The notes beneath the pieces were generated by a model that saw only the letters and a program-made list of their open reading frames with translations, was not told the origin of the DNA and did no database searches. Source: an uncultured Thermoanaerobaculia bacterium (lineage in GTDB: Bacteria; Acidobacteriota; Thermoanaerobaculia; Multivoradales; Multivoraceae). From it: a stretch of 64,000 bases of DNA. Location: assembly GCA_951813015.1 (NCBI GenBank), contig CATOTG010000006.1:959501-1023500 (forward strand). Direction: 5' to 3'. Of the stretch, positions 10,479-18,574 are shown piece by piece (the stretch's first letter is position 1; every line of letters begins with the position of its first letter). Position numbers and translations under genes: made by a program.

Positions 10479-10762
10479 AGCTGGTCTTCCTGCCGGCTAC
10501 CCGCGCCGATTTGGCGTGGATGCGCACCTACTACACCCGGACCTTCCCGGATGGCGCAAGGCGCGCTGCCGAGGCGTACCTTGGGGCTTGTGATCTGGTT
10601 CGAGACCACCCGGCCATCGGGCGGCCAGTCGAGGGTCTGGCGGGGATAAGGGAGCTGCTGATCCCTCGAACCCCGTTCTCCTTCGTCTATCGCGTCACTG
10701 AGGATCGAATCGAAGTTCTTCGTGTCTGGGACCAGCGTGGCGACCGGTCAAGGCTGAGATAG
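10475..10762 (+). CDS. ParE/RelE-superfamily toxin
   Basis: 95 residues from a GTG overlapping the antitoxin stop. The start LVFLPATRADLAWMRTYYTRTF, the middle ACDLVRDHPAIGRPVEGLAGIRELLIPRTPFSFVYRV and the final IEVLRVWDQRGD follow the ParE fold, with the conserved P.IGRPV segment. ParE toxins inhibit DNA gyrase while RelE toxins cut mRNA on the ribosome; the sequence resembles ParE more, but which target it has is not settled. The pair is the first element of an accessory cassette between lpxK and the HNH genes. Confidence 0.82.
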   Translation: MKLVFLPATRADLAWMRTYYTRTFPDGARRAAEAYLGACDLVRDHPAIGRPVEGLAGIRELLIPRTPFSFVYRVTEDRIEVLRVWDQRGDRSRLR

Positions 10763-10810
10763 GTTGCCGCCGCAGGCCGCCGGCGCGTGTTAGCGTCCCG
10801 GCCGTACCCC

Positions 10811-11854
10811 ATGCAGCAGGACAAACAGTTCAGCCGCGGTCTGCGACGGGACTGGGACGTGCGCGTCGCCGCGATCTCGTGGCTCGAGGAGCGGCGGCAA
10901 CAGACCGGAACCGCCGTGCACGGCTGGCGGGACCTGGTAGGAGGTTTCCCCTGCCTGGGCGATCGGGTCAAGCTGAAGCACCCGCAGTTGGGCATCCATC
11001 GGCCGTCCGAGTGCGTGTACCCCATCTCCATCACGACCAGTCTCAAGGACCCGTACGGAGACGTGCATCGCGAGGCTGCGGGCGAACTGCGCTACCGGTA
11101 CAAGGGCCGCCCCCGTTCCCCTGCAGGGTCCGGGCTTCGGGGTCGGCTTTCCGCGGTGGACAACGTGAGCAACCGGGGTCTGCGCTGCCTGATGCGCAGA
11201 CGCTGGCCGTTGATTCACCTCCGAGCCGTCGCCAGCGGCGAGTACCTGGCCGTGGCGCCGGTCGTCATCCTGAACGACGATCCCGAGACCCAGACCTTCG
11301 GCGTTGGCCTGGGAGCAGACCCGGCTGTCTACGCCGGCCTGTCGGCGTCGGAGGCGATTGCCGCTCCCTCGCTTCCCGAGCCGTGGCTTCTGGATCAAGG
11401 CCGCTATCAGAGCGGCGCGGCGCTGCACGTCGACGAGGGAGTTTTCCGTCATCGGATCCTGGCCGCCTACCGCGGTCGGTGCGCCGCCTGCTCCGTCTCG
11501 CCGCCCGGGCTGCTGGACGCCGTTCGCATCCTGCCTTCGGCCGGCGGGTACGACACCCCCAACGGCCTCAGCCTGTGCAAGCTCCACCACGCGGCGTACG
11601 ACCGCAACTACCTCGGCATCGCTCCCGACTATCGCGTGGAGATCGGGCGGGGAATGGCGGCTGCGGCCCGGGAGACCGGGACGGCGGCGCCCTGCGCCGG
11701 CCCGCGGACGCAATCGCGAATCCTGCTCCCCTACCGCCGGGTGGACCGCCCGTCGTCGCGCTTTCTCGAAGTCCGCTACGAGGCCTTCCGGGCCAGCGAA
11801 CGGATGCGTTCATCACCGGAGCCGAGGAACAGCAGCGGCAGGCAACCAAAGTGA
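10811..11854 (+). CDS. HNH-endonuclease-family protein, first catalytic His replaced by Arg
   Basis: 347 residues from the ATG; a GTG 24 bases upstream is an alternative. The N-terminal half contains YPISITTSLKDPYGD and LPLVYFHG-like equivalents (WPLIHLRAVASGEYLAV) seen in predicted restriction endonucleases of this family. The C-terminal HNH region has CAAC, then LLDAVRILP, then TPNGLSLCKLHHAAYDRNYLGI. In the family the segment before ILP is normally A-A-H-I; here Arg239 (codon CGC at 11525-11527) sits where the first His is expected. The later Asn and His residues are intact. It may therefore be catalytically impaired, or act as a partner of the intact paralogue downstream. Role in DNA defence is inference. 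Confidence 0.75.
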   Translation: MQQDKQFSRGLRRDWDVRVAAISWLEERRQQTGTAVHGWRDLVGGFPCLGDRVKLKHPQLGIHRPSECVYPISITTSLKDPYGDVHREAAGELRYRYKGRPRSPAGSGLRGRLSAVDNVSNRGLRCLMRRRWPLIHLRAVASGEYLAVAPVVILNDDPETQTFGVGLGADPAVYAGLSASEAIAAPSLPEPWLLDQGRYQSGAALHVDEGVFRHRILAAYRGRCAACSVSPPGLLDAVRILPSAGGYDTPNGLSLCKLHHAAYDRNYLGIAPDYRVEIGRGMAAAARETGTAAPCAGPRTQSRILLPYRRVDRPSSRFLEVRYEAFRASERMRSSPEPRNSSGRQPK

Positions 11855-11892
11855 CCGGAGAGCAACCCGCTCCGTCGAGCGCGGCGGTCTCG

Positions 11893-11987
11893 CGCGACGC
11901 GGTGGTGTGCACCGGCCTCCGAGGAGACAACGAGCCGCCGGCACGCTTTGAGCCGACCCTGCACAAGCTCGGCTTCGCGGGCAGGCT
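11893..11987 (+). pseudogene. lpxK-like gene fragment between the HNH genes
   Basis: Two blocks resemble the local lpxK. The first (about 11893-11920) encodes DAVVCTGLRG against DAVVLTGLEG; the second (about 11928-11987) encodes NEPPARFEPTLHKLGFAGR against NEPPADFEPTLRRHGFTGR. Between the blocks about 60 bases present in lpxK are missing. No LpxK start, P-loop or C-terminus surrounds the fragment, so it cannot make a kinase. I read it as a decayed, internally deleted partial copy, probably left by rearrangement. A shared functional peptide motif is the alternative. Confidence 0.6.
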
Positions 11988-12035
11988 TCCGCATGACACT
12001 CGGGGCTGCGCTGCGACACGGGGCGGCTGGACGCA

Positions 12036-12998
12036 GTGATCGCCCACGGAATCCGCGCCGACCCGGACGCGGCAGTCCGGGCCGCTGCCTTCGCGGAGCT
12101 CGACCGGCTGGTTCTTGCCCATGGTCCCCGGCTGCCGTGGCGGCTGATCAAGCGGGGCTTCATCGCGGCGGACGAGAAGGTGCTGTTCGCCAACCGGGTT
12201 GTGGGCATCTTCAAGCCGAAGCAGATGAGTGCGGCGCTCAGCATCAAGACGGTCGTGCCGAGAGAGGGCCGAAGAACCTGGTATCGCGATCAAGTCGGCC
12301 GGCTCGACCACCGGACCGGACTGTGGCGTTACGACCTGGCCCAGGGCGGCAGGGAGAATCCAACGAACCGGGCCCTCGACGCGGCGCGAGGTCGGCGCGC
12401 TCCGCTGGTCTACTTTCTCGGCGTTGCGGAAGGCACGTACGAGCCGATCAGGCCGGTTTGGGTGGAGGAACTGGACTACGCGGCCGGTCACGTGCTGCTC
12501 GCCGCGGCCGACTTCCTGGAGCCGACGAGGAGCTCGGTCGAGGTTGCGGAAGCTGGGATGGGGGCTCCGGCGAATGAGCTCCGCGAGCGTTCCTACACGC
12601 TCGTCGCTGCGAAGCGGAGGAATCACCAGGCCTGGTTCAGCAGCCGGACCAAGTCCGCGTACGGCCATCGCTGCGCTTTCAGCGGGCTGCCCTTGCCGCG
12701 GCTGCTGGTGGGCGCCCACATCCTTCCCGATTCGGAGGGCGGCCCCGCGGCAGTGACCAACGGCATCTGCATGTCGACCCTCCATCACACGGCCTTCGAT
12801 GCGAACTTGATCGGCGTGGACACGAGTTGCCGCATCCACGTTGCCAGGTCGGTGAAGGATGGCCGGGATGGCCCTCTGCTGGATAGCTTGAAGGGGCTGG
12901 ACGGGACGCAACTGGGTCAGCCGGACCGACGTGAGGACCGTCCCGACCGGGAGTTCCTGGATTGGCGGTTCCAGCGCTTTATCGAGACCGCCGACTGA
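12036..12998 (+). CDS. HNH endonuclease, predicted restriction-type
   Basis: 320 residues from a GTG. It has the same layout as the HNH gene upstream: an N-terminal region with LPWRLIKRGF and FKPKQMSAALSIKT, a central PLVYFLGVAEGTYEPIRPVW segment, and a C-terminal HNH_2-like domain with LVGAHILPDSEGG (His228 as the catalytic candidate), TNGICMSTLHHTAFDANLIG. The HNH metal-site residues (His, Asn, His-His, Asp) all appear present, unlike in the upstream paralogue. The protein family is widely predicted as a DNA endonuclease in defence contexts; no methyltransferase or specificity gene accompanies it here, so substrate is unknown. Confidence 0.8.
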   Translation: MIAHGIRADPDAAVRAAAFAELDRLVLAHGPRLPWRLIKRGFIAADEKVLFANRVVGIFKPKQMSAALSIKTVVPREGRRTWYRDQVGRLDHRTGLWRYDLAQGGRENPTNRALDAARGRRAPLVYFLGVAEGTYEPIRPVWVEELDYAAGHVLLAAADFLEPTRSSVEVAEAGMGAPANELRERSYTLVAAKRRNHQAWFSSRTKSAYGHRCAFSGLPLPRLLVGAHILPDSEGGPAAVTNGICMSTLHHTAFDANLIGVDTSCRIHVARSVKDGRDGPLLDSLKGLDGTQLGQPDRREDRPDREFLDWRFQRFIETAD

Positions 12999-13184
12999 TC
13001 GTGCGCCAGCCTGCCGAGGCGCTGCGTCTCGGATTGGATCGACTGGAGGCCGGTGCGCCGGCGGAGGTCATGTCTTGCGCGTCGCCTGCATCTCCGGATT
13101 GGACTGAAGCTCAAGGAGGATGGGGTCAGAGGTCTCGTGGCCACAGACCGGTTCGACGCGCAGTCGTTGGCCGCGATCGTCGGC

Positions 13185-14621
13185 TCAGGCGAACGACCGT
13201 CCCCCGATCACGGCCCAGATGATCCACAGGATCGCGATCGGGCAGACGAAGCGGAGCAGCACGCCGCGCCAGACGAAGCGGAGCAGCACGCCGCGCCAGA
13301 CGAAGTACCACCGGCCGACGTCGCCGTGGCCTTTGGCGAGTTCCTGGCTCGACGCGCGGCGGCTGAAGAACCAGCCGACGAAGATCGCGGTCAGCAGGCC
13401 GCCGAGCGGCAGGATCCAGTTCGAGACCGTGTAGTCCATCGTGTCGAAGAAACCGGCGGTGCGCTCGCCGAGGGGCGCCAGGGTGGAGAGCGCGCCGGAA
13501 GCGCCGAGCGAAAGGGCGGAGGGAATGCCGAAGGCGAAGACGGCGCCGCCGGCGAGGAGGCTCGCCTTGCGCCGGCTCAGACCCCGCTGGTCGATCAGGT
13601 ATGCGGCGACCACTTCCAGCAGCGAGATGGTGGACGTGAGGGCGGCGAATCCGACCAGCAGGTAGAACGTCGGCGCCAGAACCACCCCCAGCGGCATCTC
13701 GTAGAACATCCGCGGCAGCGTCGTGAAGAGGATCGTGGCGCTCTTGCCGAAGGTCGCGGCGCGCTCGGCGGCGCTGACGCTGAAGATGATCGAGAACATG
13801 ACGACGCACGCCATGATCGCGATCAGCGTGTCGAGGAAACAGATCGTCACCGCGCTCCTCGGAATGGATTGTCGGGACGTCATGTACGAACCGTAGGTGA
13901 GCATGGCCCCCATGCCGACCGAGAGCGTGAAGAAGGCATGCCCCACCGCTTCGAGCAGGCCGTGGCCGGTCACCGGTCCGACGTGGAAGAGGAAGCGGAT
14001 CGCCTCGCCGAAGCCCGGGCTCCAGAACGAGTTGACGACGAGCAGGAGAAGGATGGCGCCGAGGACAGGCATCAGCAGCTTGGTCACCCGCTCGATCCCC
14101 CGGCGGACGCCCAGGGTCACGACGCCGACCGTGACCAGCATGAAGAGGGCGTGGAAGCCGACCTGGAGCGGCCCGTTGGCCAGGAAGCCGCCGAACGCCT
14201 CGCCCAATGCCTGGCCTTCCAGGTCGAAACCCCTCACCGACCAGCTCAGGCACTGGCCGAAGTAGTAGACCGTCCAGCCTGCGATCAGGGCGTAGTAGGA
14301 GAGCAGGATGAAGCTCCCCAGGACACCCAGCGCCCCGACCGCGCCCCAGGCGCGTCCGCCCAGCCGGCCCTTCGCGGCGTCGATGAAGGCGCCGACCGGG
14401 CTCTGCCGAGTCCGCCGGCCGATGACGAGCTCCGCGATCATGATCGGCAGGCCGATCAGCGCGATCGCGACCAGGTAGACGAGGACGAAGGAGCCGCCGT
14501 CGTTGGCGTAGGTGATGTACGGGAACTTCCAGATGTTGCCGAGCCCGATCGCGGAGCCGACCGCCGCGAAGATGAACCCGAGTTGACCGAACCTTCCGCG
14601 CTCGCTGGATCCGTTTGCCAC
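13185..14621 (-). CDS. Sodium:neurotransmitter-symporter-family transporter
   Basis: 478 residues with about 12 predicted membrane helices and the N-terminal family signature (LGFIFAAVGSAIGLGNIWKFPY, shortened here to its core GSAIGLGNIWKFPY, about residues 16-29), which contains the sodium and substrate contacts of LeuT-type proteins. The protein imports an amino acid or related solute with sodium across the inner membrane; the substrate cannot be told. The start is GTG. It converges with the HNH genes across a 186-base gap. Near the C-terminus the segment WRGVLLRFV occurs twice in tandem because of a 27-base duplication. Confidence 0.9.
   Translation of the reverse strand: MANGSSERGRFGQLGFIFAAVGSAIGLGNIWKFPYITYANDGGSFVLVYLVAIALIGLPIMIAELVIGRRTRQSPVGAFIDAAKGRLGGRAWGAVGALGVLGSFILLSYYALIAGWTVYYFGQCLSWSVRGFDLEGQALGEAFGGFLANGPLQVGFHALFMLVTVGVVTLGVRRGIERVTKLLMPVLGAILLLLVVNSFWSPGFGEAIRFLFHVGPVTGHGLLEAVGHAFFTLSVGMGAMLTYGSYMTSRQSIPRSAVTICFLDTLIAIMACVVMFSIIFSVSAAERAATFGKSATILFTTLPRMFYEMPLGVVLAPTFYLLVGFAALTSTISLLEVVAAYLIDQRGLSRRKASLLAGGAVFAFGIPSALSLGASGALSTLAPLGERTAGFFDTMDYTVSNWILPLGGLLTAIFVGWFFSRRASSQELAKGHGDVGRWYFVWRGVLLRFVWRGVLLRFVCPIAILWIIWAVIGGRSFA
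13243..13305. repeat. 27-base tandem duplication in the symporter gene
   Basis: Two perfect 27-base units (13243-13269 and 13270-13296) plus a 9-base partial third. The core is cagacgaagcggagcagc. The duplication is in frame and adds nine residues (WRGVLLRFV repeated) just before the last membrane helix of the symporter. Confidence 0.9.
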
Positions 14622-14769
14622 GCTGACCAGTCCTCCCGTGTGCGTCCTGTTCCTGTTGCGGCGGATTTGGCCGCCGCCGGTGGCTGGCTAGCGTAGCGGA
14701 GTCAGTCGGATGGCAGCGCCGGCGCTGCCCGCGCCCGCGGATCTCCAGGGCCGTCCAGATCAGCGGGGG

Positions 14770-17700
14770 TCAACGAGGCCAACGGCGAGACGGCGGAGGC
14801 GCCTCGCGAAGCACCAGGCCCCTGACTTCCCCGTGCCGAAATCTGCCGCGTCCACGCCGAGCCTGCGCCGAGCTGCGGAAAGGGGGCGCCAGGGCGAAAC
14901 CCCGGGTTCCCGGGCTACGGGCTGGGGCGGATCCGGGTGGGGATTTCACCTCAGGCCCGACGATCCGGGTCAGCCAGCGCTCGCGGTAGGCGTCGAGTTC
15001 GGGCGTTTCGGGATAGCTCTCGCCGGGAGCGAACGGGTAGCCGGACATCGCCTGGAAGGGCAGGGGCAGGTTGCTGTCCGCCTTCCAGGTGTTGCGGTCG
15101 GCGTCCTTGTCCCAGCCGAAGCTCTCCAGAAACACCGTGCGGGCGTAGCCCGGCTGTGGTGGCGGCAGGTCGCGGGCGTCGAAGAGCAGCTGGATCTCGT
15201 CGCCCGGGCCGATGACGACCTGGCGGTCGTCGATGGCGGTGAGCAGTTCGCCGACGTCGCCGAAGCGCGTGTAGAGGCCGGGGAACGGCAGCCACGGGGA
15301 CTCCGCGCTCGTGCGCTGGTAGTCGAACAGGTGCGGGCCGTTGGGCGCGGGCCGGGTGAGTGCCGAGAACCCGCGGTAGGACAGGTCCGCCGAGGCGGCC
15401 TCCAGGCGAGCCTGGACGATGACGTCGGAGCTGCCCGTGCCGCCCTCCAGACGGGGCTGGACGACCACGTCGGAGCTGCCTGTGCCGCCCAGGTCCGTGC
15501 TCCACGCCACCTTGTCCCAGTGCAGCCAGCGGGTGGTGACGATCCGCAGCTTCGTCGCGCCCGCAGGCAGCGGCGGCGTGTCGACGACCATCGTCTTCGT
15601 CTTGCCGGGCGGGAAGCCCATCGGGTCGAGCAGAATCTGCCAGCCGTCCGCGGTTTCGACTTCCAGCCGGGTCAACACCATCTCCAGGTCGCCGTGCTCC
15701 ACCGCCTGGGCGATCGCGAGGTTGAGGCTCGCGTCGGCCGGGAACACCCAGCCGTCGAGCCACAGCCGGACCGGCTTTCCGGGCGCCTCGCCGAGGTCGA
15801 AGGTGAAGGCCCAGGGTTCGGCGGCGTGGCCCTGGTAGCGGGAGCGTTCGTAGCCGTCCGCGTAGACCTCGTCGCGGCGCCGGACCCTCTCGGTCACGTC
15901 GCGGCCGCGGCCGTCGACGGCCTGGACGACGGGGCGGATGCCGGCGCTGGCGACCACTTCGTCGGGCGGGCGGCCGATATGCCCCCGGCCGGGCACGATC
16001 CGCAGGTTGCTGGCAACCGCGACGTCGTCCGGGTGGTCGACCACCCAGAGGCGGGTGCGGTCGATGTAGGCGGCTTCCCACAGTTCCTCGGTGATCCGCA
16101 GGTCGTAGAAGCCGTCGCGCGGCGCGGCGCCGTCGACCCGGACCAGTTCGTCGGGGTCGTAGCCGCTCCAGACGCCGTCCGCGAGCGGCATGCCCAGCGG
16201 CGCGCCCCACAGCAGGTCGGTGACGAAGGTGATCTTTTCGCCGTCCCAGGTGTAGAGGAACGGGCAACTGCCCTTGAGCACCTGCTCCTCGACGATCGTC
16301 ATGTTCTCGCCGGGATCCAGGCGATTCTGGGGTACGCCGTTGGCCCAGACGACGCGGATCAGATCGGCCTTCGGCCGGTTGCCGAGCCCGATGTGGGTGA
16401 TCGGCCGATCGACTTCGAAGTACTGGGAAACGCTGCCCGATCTGACCTCGATCGTTGCGCCGCGGCCGAAGACGTTGTTCTTCTGGCCCGCCACGTCGAG
16501 GCCGACCAGCCGCACCCGGAGCCAGTTGTTCTCCGAGCCCTCCAGGTTCTCGATCCGGTAGAGGCCGCCGGCGCCGGCCGCCACCAGGTCCAGGTCGCCG
16601 TCGTCGTCCAGGTCCTCGGCCCGCACCGCTGCCAGTCCGGCGTTGCGCGGCAGCCCGGTGACCTGGGCGAGCCGGAAGTCGAGGCCGTCCGGACCGGAGT
16701 CCGACGTCTGGGTCAACACCCGCAGTTCGCCGTCCGCGACCAGAGCGAGGTCGCGGCGCCCGTCGTTGTCCGCGTCGAGCAGGGCCAGGTCGGTAGCGCC
16801 TTCCGGCAGCGCCGTCGACTCCGGGGCCAGGGGGAAGGGAGCCAGCGCTCCGTCTTCATCCCGCCTCAGGATGACCGTCGAAGCGCCGGCGAGCAGGAAC
16901 TCGGGAACGCCGTCGCGGTCCAGGTCGGCGGTTCGCACGACCCGAACGGGTCCTCCCGTGCTCAGGGGGCTCCTGGCCTCCTCATCGGCGCTGACCAGGC
17001 TGATCAGCCTGCCGAACAGACCGGGGCTGGGCGAGGGCGGGGTTCTCTCGGCGAATCGGCCCTGGCGGAGGTTGTCCAGCCACAGAACGCCCGTGTCGTG
17101 GGCCAGCAGCAGGTCCGTGTCGCCGTCGCGGTCGGCGTCGGTGGCCTGGAGGTGGTGGAAGCGCCGGGCCTCGACTTCGGGCAGCGACCGTTGGCCCAGC
17201 GCTTCAAGCGGACCCTCGAAGATCTCCTCGCCCGACACGTTCCGCAGCAGATCGGGCGCGCCGCCCGTCCGGGCCACCGCGAGATCGAGGTCGCCGTCGC
17301 TGTCGAAGTCGATCAGGTCGGCGGCGGTGACGGACAGCGGGCCGGCCAGGAACCGGTCGCTCGCGTCGACGAGCTGTGGCGTATCGCCTTCGTCCTCGTC
17401 GATCTGCCAGACGGCCAGGGGATCGCCGACCGAAATCAGGTCGAGCCGCCGGTCGTTGTCGGGATCGCCGACGACCAGGAACCGGCCGCTGCTTGCCGGG
17501 GCGTCAACCGGTGTTGCGTAGCCCGCGCCGGCCCGGCGCAGCTTGAGCTGGCTCGCGGGATCGTCCGCGCCGGCGCCCGCCGCCACGCGCGCCATGTCGG
17601 CTCGGTCGTCGCCGTCGAAGTCGGCGACCTCAAGCGCTCGCCCGACCGTGGGGGCGTTGTCGATTCGCGTCGCGCGGAAGCGGGCGGGCCTCGCGGGACC

Positions 17701-18504
17701 GAAGTCGCCGATGGACTCTTCGCCTTCGAAGCGCTCGACGGGAATGCCCTGGATGTTGGTGTAGACCTCGGCGAGGCTGCTGCGCCAGCCGGGCGTCTCA
17801 AGCAGCACGTTGCGCAGGCGCGGCGCGAAACGGCGGGCGCGGTCCAGGTCGTCGGCCTCCAGAGCGTCCAGGACCTCCGAGATCGCCCGTTCGGCGATCG
17901 GTTGGGCCTGCCAGATCAGCTCGCGCACCCGCAGGTAGGCGTCGCTTGCACTCCCGCGGTCGGCGTCCGCGAGCGCCTCGGCGCCGCTCAGGAGCAGGAC
18001 GACCAGGTTGTCGGGCCGCAGACGCTGCAGCCGGTCCAACGCGATTCGCCGGTCGGCCTCGGCGCCGCTCATGTTCTCGGCGTGCCGGAAGAGCGCGTAC
18101 TGCGTCTCGGGATCGTCGGGGGCGGCCCGGGCGGCGCGGCGGTAGTCGGCCAGCGCATCCTCGTTGCTTCCGGAGGCCCACCAGTACAGGATGTCCGCGC
18201 GGATCAGCCGCAGGTCGGCCCGGTCGCCGCCCAGAGCGAGCGCTCGATCGATCGAGGCCAGGGCCGCTTCGTGCTGGTCCTGTCGGAGCAGGGCGACTCC
18301 CAGGTTGGCGTGGCCGAGCGGCTCTTCGGGCGCCAGCTCGATCAGCTCGCGATAGGTGGACTCGGCCTCGGTCGCCCGCTCGTTCTCGAGTTGGGCGTAG
18401 CCGAGGTTCCGCAGGCGCGCGATCTCTTCGGACGGTTGAGCGCCAATCGCAGCGGCGGTGGCGAGCGCTGTGAGAACGAGTGCGGCTGGGAGTCTGCGGA
18501 GCAT
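14770..18504 (-). CDS. Exported TPR / FG-GAP (VCBS) / ASPIC-UnbV repeat protein
   Basis: 1,244 residues from the ATG chosen because a signal peptide (about 1-24, ending AAAIGAQ) follows directly. TPR-like helices occupy about residues 25-150. FG-GAP/VCBS repeats with calcium-loop motifs (DFDGDDRADMA, DFDSDGDLDLA, DADRDGDTDLL, DLDRDGVPEFL, DLDDDGDLDLV) span about 295-665. An ASPIC/UnbV-like segment with NWLRVRLVG and LIRVVWANGVPQ follows near 675-755, and the remaining 480 residues are unrecognised. Such CRTAC1-type proteins are common, sometimes numerous, in Acidobacteriota-like genomes and are thought to be surface or periplasmic. A 45-base tandem duplication lies in the C-terminal third. 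The last 55 residues are Arg/Pro rich and look poorly conserved. Confidence 0.82.
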   Translation of the reverse strand: MLRRLPAALVLTALATAAAIGAQPSEEIARLRNLGYAQLENERATEAESTYRELIELAPEEPLGHANLGVALLRQDQHEAALASIDRALALGGDRADLRLIRADILYWWASGSNEDALADYRRAARAAPDDPETQYALFRHAENMSGAEADRRIALDRLQRLRPDNLVVLLLSGAEALADADRGSASDAYLRVRELIWQAQPIAERAISEVLDALEADDLDRARRFAPRLRNVLLETPGWRSSLAEVYTNIQGIPVERFEGEESIGDFGPARPARFRATRIDNAPTVGRALEVADFDGDDRADMARVAAGAGADDPASQLKLRRAGAGYATPVDAPASSGRFLVVGDPDNDRRLDLISVGDPLAVWQIDEDEGDTPQLVDASDRFLAGPLSVTAADLIDFDSDGDLDLAVARTGGAPDLLRNVSGEEIFEGPLEALGQRSLPEVEARRFHHLQATDADRDGDTDLLLAHDTGVLWLDNLRQGRFAERTPPSPSPGLFGRLISLVSADEEARSPLSTGGPVRVVRTADLDRDGVPEFLLAGASTVILRRDEDGALAPFPLAPESTALPEGATDLALLDADNDGRRDLALVADGELRVLTQTSDSGPDGLDFRLAQVTGLPRNAGLAAVRAEDLDDDGDLDLVAAGAGGLYRIENLEGSENNWLRVRLVGLDVAGQKNNVFGRGATIEVRSGSVSQYFEVDRPITHIGLGNRPKADLIRVVWANGVPQNRLDPGENMTIVEEQVLKGSCPFLYTWDGEKITFVTDLLWGAPLGMPLADGVWSGYDPDELVRVDGAAPRDGFYDLRITEELWEAAYIDRTRLWVVDHPDDVAVASNLRIVPGRGHIGRPPDEVVASAGIRPVVQAVDGRGRDVTERVRRRDEVYADGYERSRYQGHAAEPWAFTFDLGEAPGKPVRLWLDGWVFPADASLNLAIAQAVEHGDLEMVLTRLEVETADGWQILLDPMGFPPGKTKTMVVDTPPLPAGATKLRIVTTRWLHWDKVAWSTDLGGTGSSDVVVQPRLEGGTGSSDVIVQARLEAASADLSYRGFSALTRPAPNGPHLFDYQRTSAESPWLPFPGLYTRFGDVGELLTAIDDRQVVIGPGDEIQLLFDARDLPPPQPGYARTVFLESFGWDKDADRNTWKADSNLPLPFQAMSGYPFAPGESYPETPELDAYRERWLTRIVGPEVKSPPGSAPARSPGTRGFALAPPFRSSAQARRGRGRFRHGEVRGLVLREAPPPSRRWPR
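15400..15489. repeat. 45-base tandem duplication in the FG-GAP protein gene
   Basis: Two adjacent, diverged 45-base units (15400-15444 and 15445-15489). On the coding strand they give GGTGSSDVVVQPRLE followed by GGTGSSDVIVQARLE, so a 15-residue peptide is duplicated in frame. Confidence 0.88.
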
Positions 18505-18574
18505 GGCTTGCTGCGACCGGTGCGGTCGGTGACCGGGCAATCCTACGCCCGGGCGCGACTAGAGTAGTCGCGCC

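Noticed and set aside
14710..18567. 1,285-residue open reading frame antisense to the FG-GAP protein gene
   Set aside because: The minus strand has TPR, VCBS and ASPIC motifs; the plus-strand frame is Val/Asp/Gly-rich without motifs.
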